A DNA stretch of 42,618 nucleotides from SIG587 sp045649505 (GCA_045649505.1 JAZRQA010000087.1:1-42618); one strand, 5' to 3'; shown: positions 30,357-39,737, numbered from the stretch's first letter. The notes: a model not told the origin generated them from the sequence alone. Program-made: numbers and translations.

Positions 30357-31901
30357 ATGGAAATGGAACTTAAATTCAAAAGCATTGGCACACGCTGGTT
30401 TGTCAATGTGTTTGCAGTTATGGCAGGAATAATTCTTGTTGCAATAATAATTTCGTGCATACTTATAAACTCCCTTTATATTGAACGAGTTCGCGGTATT
30501 GCCTCGGAATATGTGCAAAGCTTTTCCGCACTGAGTATTGCCGATTCTGCTACCTTTGCCGACTCTGCCCGTACCTATGCCGAGCAGTTTGAGTATAAAG
30601 ACAAGGTAGAGGTTCAGATACTTGATGACAACGGCAGGGTGATAGTTACCACAACGGGATTTGCCCCTACCGAATCGGATATGCCTGACTATGCCGCCGC
30701 ACTTAAAAGCTCCCGCGGTATTGCCTTTTGGCAGGGCAAGAGTACTGCAGGGGAATCGGTCCTTGCTGAAACGATTATTCTTTCTCCCGAGAGCGAAAGC
30801 TCCAACGGCGCGGTGCGCTGGGTAGTATCGTTAGAGGAAACCAACAAGCGTATTTTTTGGGGCTGCTTCGCAGTGACCGTGGTCGGTATTGCCTTCCTTT
30901 CCGTTTTTGCCGCTTCGGGCTTTTACTTTATCCGTTCAATTGCAATACCCATAAGAGATGTAAGCAATACCGCCCGCAAAATAGCAATGGGTGAGTTTAA
31001 GACACAGATAGAAACAGGTCGCAACGATGAAATAGGCGAGCTGTGTGATGCTATTAACTATATGGCGAGCGAGCTTGACCGCGCCGAAAATCTTAAGAAC
31101 GACTTTATATCCTCGGTTTCTCACGAGTTGCGCACTCCGCTTACCGCTATCCGCGGTTGGGGCGAGACGGCAAAAATGTCTATCGGCGCCGACGAGGAGC
31201 TGGTAGAAAAGGGTCTTGACGTGGTGCTAAGTGAATCCGACCGTCTTTCAGGACTTGTTGAGGAGCTGCTTGATTTCTCGCGTATGCAGTCGGGTAGACT
31301 CACGGTTAATACCGCAAAGCTCAATGTTACAAGCCTCGTCTTTGCTGCGGCAGATATGTATATTGAGCTTGCAAAGCAGAGAAATATCGAATTAACCTAT
31401 GTCCACCCTAAAAGAGAATGTGATATAATGGGCGATTCCGACAGGTTAAAACAGGTGTTTATAAATATTATTGATAACGCCGTGAAATATACCGAGTCGG
31501 GCGGACAGGTATTGGTTGAGCAGTACGTTGAAGAGGCCTGCGTAAGAATACTTGTCAAGGATACGGGCGTCGGTATTCCTGCCGCGGATATTGACAGGGT
31601 AAAGGAAAAATTCTTCAAGTCAAATAAAACGGTGCGCGGTTCGGGTATTGGCCTTGCCGTTGCCGATGAAATAGTAAAACAGCATGAGGGTCTTTTATTT
31701 GTTGAAAGTACCGAGGGTGTTGGTACTACCGTTACAATTGTTTTGCCGCTCGCGCAGGAGCACGAGCAAAAAAACGAGCCTGAGGTTATAATAACTCCAA
31801 CCCCTAAAGATGCTGAGCCGACAGATGAGGCAGGCACAACCTATGACCAAGATGAGCAAACTCAAAAAAGTGAGGATGAAAACACAGATGGGATGTCCTA
31901 A
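30357..31901 (+). CDS. Sensor histidine kinase with acidic C-terminal tail
   Basis: A 514-residue membrane kinase. TM1 lies at about residues 15-40, an extracytoplasmic domain at 41-165, TM2 at 166-195 and a HAMP domain at about 195-245. The HisKA box is SHELRTPLTAIRG (about residue 255), and the ATPase domain has NIIDNAVKYTESGG, DTGVGIP and GSGIGLAVADEIVKQH. The ~50-residue end after VTIVLPLA is highly acidic and low-complexity (EPEVIITPTPKDAEPTDEAG onward), not part of the kinase fold. Its end overlaps the next gene. It pairs with the upstream response regulator and the lipoprotein; the stimulus is probably envelope-related, by inference. Confidence 0.93.
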   Translation: MEMELKFKSIGTRWFVNVFAVMAGIILVAIIISCILINSLYIERVRGIASEYVQSFSALSIADSATFADSARTYAEQFEYKDKVEVQILDDNGRVIVTTTGFAPTESDMPDYAAALKSSRGIAFWQGKSTAGESVLAETIILSPESESSNGAVRWVVSLEETNKRIFWGCFAVTVVGIAFLSVFAASGFYFIRSIAIPIRDVSNTARKIAMGEFKTQIETGRNDEIGELCDAINYMASELDRAENLKNDFISSVSHELRTPLTAIRGWGETAKMSIGADEELVEKGLDVVLSESDRLSGLVEELLDFSRMQSGRLTVNTAKLNVTSLVFAAADMYIELAKQRNIELTYVHPKRECDIMGDSDRLKQVFINIIDNAVKYTESGGQVLVEQYVEEACVRILVKDTGVGIPAADIDRVKEKFFKSNKTVRGSGIGLAVADEIVKQHEGLLFVESTEGVGTTVTIVLPLAQEHEQKNEPEVIITPTPKDAEPTDEAGTTYDQDEQTQKSEDENTDGMS

Positions 31902-32859
31902 ATACACCTCGATAGGCGGTCAGGCGCTTATTGAAGGAATTATGATGAAGGGTAAAAACAAAACCGCAATGGCGGTGCGTACCTCATCGGGTGAAATTGA
32001 TGTCCAGCAGATGCAATTCAAGTCTGTAAAGGACAAATGTATCGTTTTCAAATGGCCTGTTATACGCGGTGTTGTTGCCTTTGTTGAAAGTATGGTTCAC
32101 GGGTATAAGGCTTTAATGATATCCGCCGAGAAATCCGGCTTCGCCGAGGAGGAAAATGAAAAGGGCGAAACACAAAAGCCCTCTGCTGTAGTATGGAATA
32201 CCGTAATGATTGTGGCAATGGTTGCGGCATTAGTTCTTTGCGTAGGGCTTTTAATTTATCTGCCCGCTTGGCTTTTTGATTTTTTAAACTCGCTTGTGCA
32301 GGGCAAAATAACCGCCCTTCGCAGTGTATTTGAGGGACTTCTTAAAATGGCTGTGTTTGTGGTTTATGTAGCCGCAGTAAGCACAACAAAGGATATAAAA
32401 AGGGTGTTTTCCTACCACGGGGCAGAGCATAAAACGATATTTTGCCTTGAAAGAGGATTACCCCTTACCATACAAAACATAAAAAAACAAAGCCGTTTTC
32501 ATCCGCGTTGCGGTACATCGTTTATGATACTTATGCTGATTGTCAGCATTGTAATATCCTCGGTTATTCAGTTTATTTTCCCGTTTCTTACATCAAACCG
32601 CCTTGTTTGGACGGCCATAAAGCTTGTAATAGTACCCCTTATAATGGGGCTTGGCTATGAGCTTATAAAAATTTGCGGAAAATACGATAATATTTTTACA
32701 AAAATTATTTCAGCCCCCGGTATATGGATGCAGCGTCTTACCACCAAGGAGCCTGATGACGGTATGATAGAGGTTGCCGTTGCAGCTATTGAAGAAGTGC
32801 TTGAGGAGGAAGATTATAAATCCTTCTACGGTGAAGCGGTGGATAAAGAGGTAGAGTAA
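31888..32859 (+). CDS. DUF1385 membrane protein (YqhQ-like)
   Basis: A ~323-residue integral membrane protein of the DUF1385 family. The signature SIGGQALIEGIMMKGK is near the N-terminus. A family motif FSYHGAEHKTIFCLERG and FHPRCGTSFM lie between membrane segments (about 4-5 in all). No biochemical function is established. The start is uncertain: ATG 31888 fits the family and has GTGAGG 12 bases upstream; in-frame ATGs at 31843 and 31876 are possible. It overlaps the end of the histidine kinase and is followed by prmC one base after its stop, the conserved clostridial pairing. Confidence 0.85.
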   Translation: MGCPKYTSIGGQALIEGIMMKGKNKTAMAVRTSSGEIDVQQMQFKSVKDKCIVFKWPVIRGVVAFVESMVHGYKALMISAEKSGFAEEENEKGETQKPSAVVWNTVMIVAMVAALVLCVGLLIYLPAWLFDFLNSLVQGKITALRSVFEGLLKMAVFVVYVAAVSTTKDIKRVFSYHGAEHKTIFCLERGLPLTIQNIKKQSRFHPRCGTSFMILMLIVSIVISSVIQFIFPFLTSNRLVWTAIKLVIVPLIMGLGYELIKICGKYDNIFTKIISAPGIWMQRLTTKEPDDGMIEVAVAAIEEVLEEEDYKSFYGEAVDKEVE

Positions 32860-32860
32860 A

Positions 32861-33694
32861 GTGACGGTTTTTTCAGCATATAACTACACAAAAAAGGCTT
32901 TACAGGCGGCGGGAATAGAATCCTTTATTTTCGAGGCTAAACAGATTATCCGTTATGTTACAGGATATAGCAACAGGCAGATAATGGATAAGTATCAGGA
33001 ACCGCTTGATGATATAAAGGAAGCCCTTCTCATAAGCGTTGTTCGTCAGCGGTGCACGCGGTATCCGCTGCAATATATTTTAGGCGAGTGGTCCTTTTTC
33101 GGCTACGATTTTGCGGTAGGTGAGGGTGTGCTGTGTCCGCGTCCCGATACCGAGGTGCTGGTTGAAACCGCCCTTGAGCTTGGCGGAGAAAAGATAGCTG
33201 ACCTTTGCGCAGGAACGGGCTGTGTCGGAATTACCTTAGGACTAAAAAACCCACAATCAAAGGTGCTTTGTGTGGAAAAGTATGAAAAGGCATTTTCCTA
33301 TCTTGAAAGAAACATAGAGAAAAACGGTGCCGATAATGTAACTGCAAGTCTTTGCGGTATTGAAACGCCGCGGGACGATATGAAATTCGATTTAATTGTG
33401 AGCAATCCGCCCTACATAAGCAAAGCGCAAATGGCTATTATTGACGAGGAAACAAAAAACGAGCCTGAAACCGCGCTTTACGGCGGCGAAGATGGGCTTG
33501 ATTACTATAAAATAATTCTTGAAAAATGGAAGCCTCTTGTGGAAAGCGGTGGGCATATAGCCGTTGAGATAGGTATTGGTATGGAGGATGCTGTTACAAA
33601 GCTATTCCATAAGGCAGGGCTTACCGATATAAAAACCCGCGAGGATTATAGCGGAATCAAAAGAGTCGTTTATGGGACAGTAGACAATATATAA
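32861..33694 (+). CDS. prmC: Release factor glutamine methyltransferase
   Basis: A 277-residue PrmC that methylates the GGQ glutamine of release factors 1 and 2 using SAM. The N-terminal helical domain is followed by the Rossmann fold with DLCAGTGCVGITLG (SAM binding) and the catalytic SNPPYIS motif. The C-terminal IAVEIGIG is conserved. It begins with GTG 32861, 1 base after the DUF1385 stop. The substrate gene prfA, often a close neighbour, is not in the window; recA follows instead. Confidence 0.93.
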   Translation: MTVFSAYNYTKKALQAAGIESFIFEAKQIIRYVTGYSNRQIMDKYQEPLDDIKEALLISVVRQRCTRYPLQYILGEWSFFGYDFAVGEGVLCPRPDTEVLVETALELGGEKIADLCAGTGCVGITLGLKNPQSKVLCVEKYEKAFSYLERNIEKNGADNVTASLCGIETPRDDMKFDLIVSNPPYISKAQMAIIDEETKNEPETALYGGEDGLDYYKIILEKWKPLVESGGHIAVEIGIGMEDAVTKLFHKAGLTDIKTREDYSGIKRVVYGTVDNI

Positions 33695-33728
33695 TATAGA
33701 TGAAAATAAAAAAAGGAGCGAATTTATT

Positions 33729-34880
33729 ATGGCAGAGGATAAGAAGAAAACCAACGAAAACAAGGCCGACGATAAGGCAAAAGCTCTTGAAACGGCTATG
33801 ACCCAAATAGAGAAGCAGTTCGGTAAGGGCGCCATTATGCGCCTTGGCGAGAACACGGGAATGAATGTAGAGTGCATTAAAACGGGCTCCATTGCTCTCG
33901 ACCGCGCTCTTGGCATAGGCGGCGTTCCTAAGGGAAGAATTGTCGAGATATACGGTCCCGAATCCTCGGGTAAAACTACCATTGCTCTGCATGTTGTTGC
34001 ACAGGCGCAAAAGAAGGGCGGAACTGCCGCGTTCATTGATGTTGAGCACGCTCTTGATCCTGTATACGCTGCAAATTTAGGCGTTGATATTGACTCTTTG
34101 CTTGTTTCTCAGCCCGATACAGGTGAACAGGCACTGGAAATAACCGAGGCGCTTGTTCGTTCGGGTGCTATTGAGGTAGTCGTAATTGACTCGGTTGCCG
34201 CACTTGTTCCCAAGGCGGAAATTGAGGGTGAAATGGGTGACAGCCATGTAGGTCTTCATGCTCGTCTTATGTCACAATCCCTTAGAAAACTTGCAGGCGC
34301 CATTTCAAAATCCAACTGTGTTGCAATATTTATAAATCAGCTTCGTGATAAAATCGGCGTATTTTACGGAAGTGCCGAGACGACGACGGGCGGTAGAGCG
34401 CTTAAATTCTACGCCAGCGTGCGAATTGATATTCGCAAAATTGAAACCCTTAAAAACGGCGGCGAGATGATAGGCTCCCGTACCCGCGCCAAGATAGTTA
34501 AAAACAAGGTTGCCCCGCCCTTCCGTGAGGCAGAGTTTGATATTATGTACGGTAAGGGAATTTCCCGTGAGGGTGAGCTTATTGATTTAGGCGTTGCTAC
34601 GGGGATTATCGCGCGCTCAGGCGCGTGGTTCAGCTACGGTGATATGAAGCTGGGTCAGGGCAGAGACAACTCGAAGCAGCTGCTCGTTGAAAATCCTGCC
34701 CTTGCCGAAGAAATTGAGGCAAAGATAGCGGAATATTATGACGGCAAAAACACGAAAAACGATGCCGAGAGCGAGGTAGAAATACCCGGAATTATGCCTG
34801 TTCAGGCAGAGGTTTCAAATTCTACCGAGGATGCGCCCAGACGCCGTCGCAAGGTCAATATAGATATTGCTGTTGACTGA
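33729..34880 (+). CDS. recA: Recombinase RecA
   Basis: A 383-residue RecA, the strand-exchange and SOS coprotease ATPase. Walker A is GPESSGKTT (about residues 77-85), Walker B VVVIDSVAALVPKAEIEGE. The DNA loops are in MGDSHVGLHARLMSQSLRKLAG and ETTTGGRALKFYASVRIDIRK. The C-terminal ~45 residues are Glu/Asp-rich then end in a basic DAPRRRRKVNIDI stretch. AAAGGAG precedes the start. I see no clear LexA (DinR-type) operator upstream. It overlaps recX by ATGA-type coupling. Confidence 0.98.
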   Translation: MAEDKKKTNENKADDKAKALETAMTQIEKQFGKGAIMRLGENTGMNVECIKTGSIALDRALGIGGVPKGRIVEIYGPESSGKTTIALHVVAQAQKKGGTAAFIDVEHALDPVYAANLGVDIDSLLVSQPDTGEQALEITEALVRSGAIEVVVIDSVAALVPKAEIEGEMGDSHVGLHARLMSQSLRKLAGAISKSNCVAIFINQLRDKIGVFYGSAETTTGGRALKFYASVRIDIRKIETLKNGGEMIGSRTRAKIVKNKVAPPFREAEFDIMYGKGISREGELIDLGVATGIIARSGAWFSYGDMKLGQGRDNSKQLLVENPALAEEIEAKIAEYYDGKNTKNDAESEVEIPGIMPVQAEVSNSTEDAPRRRRKVNIDIAVD

Positions 34881-35512
34881 TGAGCGGGAAAATATCATCG
34901 TTAAACATAAAAAGAAAGCATTTAACCGAGGTACTGTTTGAAAACGGTACCTCATTGGTGCTTGATAGTGATTATTGCGCCGAAGCCCAGCTAAGTGTCG
35001 GCAGAGAGTTGTCCGAGGATGAGTGTTGTGAGCATAAGGTCGGCTCTGATACACGCCGCGCTAAAAGTCGCGCGCTGTGGTATTTATCCCGCGCCGACCA
35101 TAGCGAAAAGGGGCTTTTTGATAAGCTTAAAAAGGCAGGCTTTGATGAGGCCGCCTGCACTGCGGCAGTTGATAGGATGAAGCAGCTTTCGTATCTTGAC
35201 GACCAAAAGTTTGCCCTGCGTCTTGCAAAAAATCTGATTGACACAAACTGCTCCCCAAGACAGGCTGAGCAAAAGCTTATATTAAAGGGAATTCCCCGCG
35301 ATATTGCCCGCAGCGCGGTGCAACAGCAGGAAACCGACCAAAAACTACAAATCCGCGCTCTGCTTGAGAGGCAGTACCGAAATAAAATGGGTACCGAAAA
35401 GGATATCCAGCGCACCTTTGCGGCACTGGTCCGTCGGGGCTTTAATTTTGGGGATATAAAAAGCGTTATGCGCGAATACAGTGAAAACATAAACGACTGT
35501 GAGGAATTTTAA
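34880..35512 (+). CDS. recX: RecA regulatory protein RecX
   Basis: A 210-residue RecX that binds in the RecA filament groove and limits it. Three-helix tandem repeats are seen as ALWYLSRADHSEKGLFDKLKK, YLDDQKFALRLAKNLID and SPRQAEQKLILKGIP. The ATG overlaps the recA stop by one base with no separate ribosome site, so translation is coupled. Its stop overlaps the rimO start in the same manner. Confidence 0.92.
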   Translation: MSGKISSLNIKRKHLTEVLFENGTSLVLDSDYCAEAQLSVGRELSEDECCEHKVGSDTRRAKSRALWYLSRADHSEKGLFDKLKKAGFDEAACTAAVDRMKQLSYLDDQKFALRLAKNLIDTNCSPRQAEQKLILKGIPRDIARSAVQQQETDQKLQIRALLERQYRNKMGTEKDIQRTFAALVRRGFNFGDIKSVMREYSENINDCEEF

Positions 35513-36852
35513 TGGCTTATAAGGTTGCCGTGGTATCTCTTGGATGCCCTAAAAATCAGGTGGATGCCGAAATGATGCTGCATCTGCTGCGTGATGACGG
35601 CTTTGAAATATGTAGCGAAGAGGCCGCGGCAGATGCGATAATTATAAACACCTGCGGCTTTATTGAGGAAGCAAAAAGTGAAGCAATTGAAAATATTTTA
35701 GAGGCGTCAAAGTATAAGAGTGAGGGCAACTGTAAGGCGGTTATTGTTACAGGCTGTCTTGCAGAGCGCTACCGTGACGACGTTACGCAGGAGATACCCG
35801 AGGTTGACCTTGTTGTTGGTATTGGCTCTAATAAGGATATTGCGCGCCTTACCCGTGATGCGATAAATAAAAAGGCAAAAAACAGCTACGGTGAAAAATG
35901 GGAGCTTGACCTTAACACACCGAGAGTATTAGGCGGTTATCCTTTCAGCACATATATAAAGATTGCTGATGGCTGTGATAACTGCTGTACCTACTGTGCT
36001 ATTCCGCAAATAAGGGGCAAAATGCGCTCCCGTAAAATAGAAGATATTGTTGACGAGGCAAAGCGGTTAGCGCGCGGCGGAATTAAGGAGCTTATTGTTG
36101 TGGCTCAGGATACTACCGCCTACGGCACCGATATTTACGGAGAGTCAAGGCTGCCCGAACTGCTGAGTGAACTTTGTAAAATTGAGGGTCTTGTATGGAT
36201 ACGTACCCTTTATACCTATCCCGAAAAGATAACCGATGAGCTTCTTGAGGTTATAGCCAAACAGGATAAGCTTGTAAAGTATCTTGATATACCCTTGCAG
36301 CATATAGACGGTGAGATACTGCGCGCTATGAACCGTTCGGGTGACGAGCAAACTATAACCGCTCTTATTGAAAAGATAAGGGCTAAGGTGCCGACAATTA
36401 CCCTTCGCACTACATTTATAACGGGTTTCCCCGGGGAAAGTGAGGAGCAGTTTGAGCGGCTTCACGCTTTTGTTAAAAAGACAAAGTTTGACAGGCTCGG
36501 TTGCTTTGCCTACTCCGCCGAGGAGGATACTCCTGCCGCCGATTTTGAGGGGCAGGTTGACCCGCAGGTTAAGCAGGACCGCCTTGAGCATATTATGGAG
36601 GACCAGAACCGAATTGCCCTTATGAAGAATGAGGAGAAAATAGGCACAAAACAAAAGGTGCTTATTGAGGGATATGATAATTATATCCGTTGTTATTTCG
36701 GAAGAACACAGGGCGATGCGCCCGAAATCGACGGTAAAATTTTCTTTATGAGTGATATACCGCTTAAGATAGGCGATTTTGCGTATGTGCTTGTAAATGA
36801 CTGTATGGACTACGATTTGTTAGGAGAGAGAATAGATGAATCTGCCGAATAA
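35512..36852 (+). CDS. rimO: Ribosomal protein S12 methylthiotransferase
   Basis: A 446-residue RimO that adds a methylthio group to an aspartate of ribosomal protein S12. The N-terminal UPF0004 domain has SLGCPKNQVD, NTCGFIEEA and TGCLAERY, whose cysteines hold an auxiliary [4Fe-4S]. The radical SAM motif is CDNCCTYC with IPQIRGKMRSR, which favours RimO over MiaB. A C-terminal TRAM domain is present (about 375-440). The start overlaps the recX stop (TAATG); the end overlaps pgsA. Confidence 0.95.
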   Translation: MAYKVAVVSLGCPKNQVDAEMMLHLLRDDGFEICSEEAAADAIIINTCGFIEEAKSEAIENILEASKYKSEGNCKAVIVTGCLAERYRDDVTQEIPEVDLVVGIGSNKDIARLTRDAINKKAKNSYGEKWELDLNTPRVLGGYPFSTYIKIADGCDNCCTYCAIPQIRGKMRSRKIEDIVDEAKRLARGGIKELIVVAQDTTAYGTDIYGESRLPELLSELCKIEGLVWIRTLYTYPEKITDELLEVIAKQDKLVKYLDIPLQHIDGEILRAMNRSGDEQTITALIEKIRAKVPTITLRTTFITGFPGESEEQFERLHAFVKKTKFDRLGCFAYSAEEDTPAADFEGQVDPQVKQDRLEHIMEDQNRIALMKNEEKIGTKQKVLIEGYDNYIRCYFGRTQGDAPEIDGKIFFMSDIPLKIGDFAYVLVNDCMDYDLLGERIDESAE

Positions 36853-37414
36853 GTTAACCGTTGCAAGAATTATAGCAACGCCCATATTTTTGGCACTTAT
36901 GGTGATTGAGTTTAAATTTCACTATATTGCCGCACTGCTTGTTTTTATACTTGCCTCTCTTACCGATATGTGGGACGGGCAAATAGCGAGAAAAAGAAAT
37001 TTAGTAACCGATTTTGGGAAATTTCTTGACCCCGTTGCGGATAAGATGCTCACCACCGCCGCCTTCCTTGCCTTTTTAAAGCAGGGTGTTGGCAGCGGCA
37101 TTGTGTGGATAGTGTTTTTGGTGCTTTTTCGTGAATTTCTTATTACCTCGCTTCGCCTTGTTGTAGTATCCTCAGGCGGCAAGGTAATAGCCGCAAATAT
37201 TTGGGGTAAGGCAAAGACCGTAAGCCAGATGGTAGCAATAATATTTACGATAACGGTACTTGCCTTTAAGGATATTTTTGGACAGTTCACAATGCTTAAT
37301 GCTGTGCTTGATAATTGTGTCAGTGCTTCGCTGTGGATATCCACTGCACTGTGCGTGATTTCGGGAGCAATTTATCTTGCCCAAAACTCACAGATAATAA
37401 ATTCTTCAAAATAA
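36836..37414 (+). CDS. pgsA: CDP-diacylglycerol-glycerol-3-phosphate phosphatidyltransferase
   Basis: A 192-residue membrane enzyme that makes phosphatidylglycerol-phosphate. The CDP-alcohol phosphotransferase motif D-x2-DG-x2-AR-x8-G-x3-D-x3-D is complete in DMWDGQIAR then GKFLDPVAD. It begins LPNKLTVARII, typical of PgsA, and has several membrane segments. It overlaps rimO by 17 bases with AGGAGAG just upstream. No terminator follows; a cysteine T-box promoter begins just after its stop. Confidence 0.94.
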   Translation: MNLPNKLTVARIIATPIFLALMVIEFKFHYIAALLVFILASLTDMWDGQIARKRNLVTDFGKFLDPVADKMLTTAAFLAFLKQGVGSGIVWIVFLVLFREFLITSLRLVVVSSGGKVIAANIWGKAKTVSQMVAIIFTITVLAFKDIFGQFTMLNAVLDNCVSASLWISTALCVISGAIYLAQNSQIINSSK

Positions 37415-37417
37415 TGC

Positions 37418-37446
37418 TGGACAAATTACGGATTGTTGAATATAAT
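37418..37446 (+). promoter_or_regulatory. Promoter of the cysE-cysS operon
   Basis: TGGACA (37418-37423), 17-bp spacer, TATAAT (37441-37446), placed immediately before the T-box leader. Confidence 0.78.
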
Positions 37447-37452
37447 AAAATA

Positions 37453-37706
37453 AATTAAACTAATATATGATGCGTTTATCGGGAGAAGTAACAGATGTTG
37501 CGCCAAAAGGGAGAATACTCCGCGACTGAAAGGGTATTCGGGGAGGCTGTCTGCGAAATGCACCCGTCAGCACACAGGTGGGAACCTGATTTTCGGCAGT
37601 ATCTCCTGTGCGTTTAATGCCGCGTTAAGGCAAAAGAGTTATAAAACGAAGTGGAACCGCGGATACCGCCTTCGAAGCCTTTGGCTTTGGGGGCGTTTTA
37701 TTTTAT
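37453..37706 (+). promoter_or_regulatory. T-box leader of cysE-cysS, cysteine specifier UGC
   Basis: The specifier stem is CGGG-AGAAGTA-ACAGA pairing with TCTGC-GAAATGCA-CCCG, with specifier TGC (Cys) at 37559-37561. AGGGAG and the CGACTGAAAG loop form the distal arm. The T-box core GTGGAACCGCGG is at 37651-37662, and a terminator (CGCC...GGCG then TTTTATTTTA) lies at about 37666-37706. Confidence 0.95.
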
Positions 37707-37714
37707 ATTGGAGT

Positions 37715-38365
37715 GTGATTAACATTTTTGACCGCATAAGAGAGGATGTGCAGGCGGTAAGGGAGCGCGACCCTGCCGCAAGAAATTTCTTCGAGGTGTT
37801 CTTTCTTTACCCCGGTGTTCGGGCAATAAGAATGCATAGGCGCGCACATTTCTTCTATAAACACAATTTTAAATTTATCGCACGAATGATTTCGCAAAGA
37901 GCGGTAAGAAAAACAGGTATTGAAATTCATCCGGGCGCAACCATCGGCCGTCGCCTTGTTATTGACCACGGCGCAGGCGTTGTTATTGGTGAAACCGCCG
38001 AAATCGGTGATGATGTGCTTATTTATCAGGGAGTTACCCTTGGCGGTACAGGTAAGGATACAGGTAAACGCCACCCGACAATAGGTAATAATGTTATGAT
38101 AAGCTCAGGCGCAAAGGTGCTTGGCCCCTTTAAGGTGGGGGATAACTCCCGTATTGCCGCAGGTGCAGTAGTGCTTGAGGAGGTACCGCCTGACTGTACC
38201 GTTGTCGGCGTTCCCGCAAGGATAGTGCGTCGTGGCGGTATGAAGGTTAAACCCCTTGACCAGGTGCATATACCCGACCCTGTTTCACAGGAGATATGCC
38301 GTCTTGAGCAACGAATAAAGACACTTGAGAAAAAATTAGAGGAGAAAAACAATGAAAATATTTAA
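37715..38365 (+). CDS. cysE: Serine O-acetyltransferase
   Basis: A 216-residue CysE, which makes O-acetylserine for cysteine synthesis. A helical N-terminus (REDVQAVRERDPAARN) precedes the left-handed beta-helix of hexapeptide repeats (IEIHPGATIGRRLVIDHG, the catalytic His in HG; GGTGKDTGKRHPTIG). A charged coiled-coil-like tail follows (about 190-216). It appears to start at GTG 37715, but GGAG ends only 1 base upstream, an unusually short gap, so the true start may differ slightly. It is under the cysteine T-box and overlaps cysS by 14 bases. Confidence 0.92.
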   Translation: MINIFDRIREDVQAVRERDPAARNFFEVFFLYPGVRAIRMHRRAHFFYKHNFKFIARMISQRAVRKTGIEIHPGATIGRRLVIDHGAGVVIGETAEIGDDVLIYQGVTLGGTGKDTGKRHPTIGNNVMISSGAKVLGPFKVGDNSRIAAGAVVLEEVPPDCTVVGVPARIVRRGGMKVKPLDQVHIPDPVSQEICRLEQRIKTLEKKLEEKNNENI

Positions 38366-39737
38366 CACATTAACAAGGCAAAAGCAGGAGCTTATTCCCT
38401 TGCAGGGAAATACCCTTAAAATTTACGCTTGCGGCCCCACGGTATATAACTTTATACACATAGGAAACGCACGCCCTCTTTGCGTGTTTGATGTTTTGCG
38501 CCGCTATCTTGAGTGGCGCGGTTACGAGGTAAAATTTGTCCAAAACTTTACCGATATTGACGATAAGCTTATAAAAAAGGCTAATGAGGAGGGCATTACC
38601 GTGCCCGAGGTCGCCGAGCGTTATATAAAAGAGTTCTTTGTAGACTCAAAGGGTCTTAACATCCGTGAGGCAACCGTGCATCCGCGCGCAACCGAAAATA
38701 TTGATGCTATTTTCAGTATAATTAACTCCCTGATTGAAAAGGGCTACGCTTATGAAAGCGGGGGAGATGTGTATTTCCGTGCCAAGAAGTTTAATGAGTA
38801 CGGAAAGCTTTCCCATCAGCCCCTTGAGGAACTTGCCGCAGGTGCGAGTGAGCGCGTAGATTTAACCGAACAGAAGAAAGACCCCATGGACTTTTGTCTT
38901 TGGAAATCCGCTAAGCCCGGCGAGCCTTTTTGGGAATCTCCTTGGGGCAAGGGTAGACCCGGCTGGCATATTGAATGCTCCGCTATGGTAAATAAATATC
39001 TTGGTGACACCATTGATATTCATTGCGGCGGTCAGGACCTTATCTTCCCGCATCACGAAAATGAGATTGCCCAATCCGAGTGTGCTAACGGTTGTGCCTT
39101 TTCAAGATATTGGATGCACAATGGTTATATCAATGTTGATAACCGCAAAATGTCGAAATCACTTGGAAACTTCTTCACCGTACGCGATGTTGCTAAGCAG
39201 TACGGTTATGAGCCTATCCGTTATCTTATGATATCCTCGCAGTACAGAAGCCCTATTAACTACAGCACCGATATTATTGAGCAGAGCAAGAACGCCCTTG
39301 AGCGCATTTATAACTGCCTTAAGGATCTTGATTTTGCTATTTCGCACGCGCAAGAGGGCGGCGAAGTCGGGGGCTTTGCCGAGAGCAGAAAGAATGAATT
39401 TATAACAGCAATGGACGATGACCTTAATACCGCTGATGCTCTGGCGGCACTGTTCGGGCTTATTAAGGATATAAATATTGCGGTATCCGAGGGCGCAAGT
39501 AAGGAAACTCTGCTTGCCGCTAAGAATATATTAGAGGAGCTTTGCGGTGTGTTGGGCCTTGGATACAACCGCGCCGATAACAGCATTGATGCCGAGGTTG
39601 AGGCACTTATCGAGCAACGTACTCAAGCTAGAAAGGCAAGAGATTTTGCCACCGCCGATGCCATCCGCGACAAGCTAAAGGAGATGGGTATTGTCTTAGA
39701 GGATACTCCTCAGGGTGTAAAATGGAGCCGTCAGTAA
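38352..39737 (+). CDS. cysS: Cysteinyl-tRNA synthetase
   Basis: A 461-residue class I synthetase. The HIGH-type motif is HIGNARP (with zinc Cys in YACGPTVYN), KMSKS is at KMSKSLGNFF, and the zinc-binding H/C residues appear in GWHIECSAM and FPHHENE. The helical anticodon-binding C-terminus ends in FATADAIRDKLKEMGI. Overlap with cysE and the shared T-box tie cysteine synthesis to charging. Its end overlaps the next gene by 16 bases. Confidence 0.97.
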   Translation: MKIFNTLTRQKQELIPLQGNTLKIYACGPTVYNFIHIGNARPLCVFDVLRRYLEWRGYEVKFVQNFTDIDDKLIKKANEEGITVPEVAERYIKEFFVDSKGLNIREATVHPRATENIDAIFSIINSLIEKGYAYESGGDVYFRAKKFNEYGKLSHQPLEELAAGASERVDLTEQKKDPMDFCLWKSAKPGEPFWESPWGKGRPGWHIECSAMVNKYLGDTIDIHCGGQDLIFPHHENEIAQSECANGCAFSRYWMHNGYINVDNRKMSKSLGNFFTVRDVAKQYGYEPIRYLMISSQYRSPINYSTDIIEQSKNALERIYNCLKDLDFAISHAQEGGEVGGFAESRKNEFITAMDDDLNTADALAALFGLIKDINIAVSEGASKETLLAAKNILEELCGVLGLGYNRADNSIDAEVEALIEQRTQARKARDFATADAIRDKLKEMGIVLEDTPQGVKWSRQ

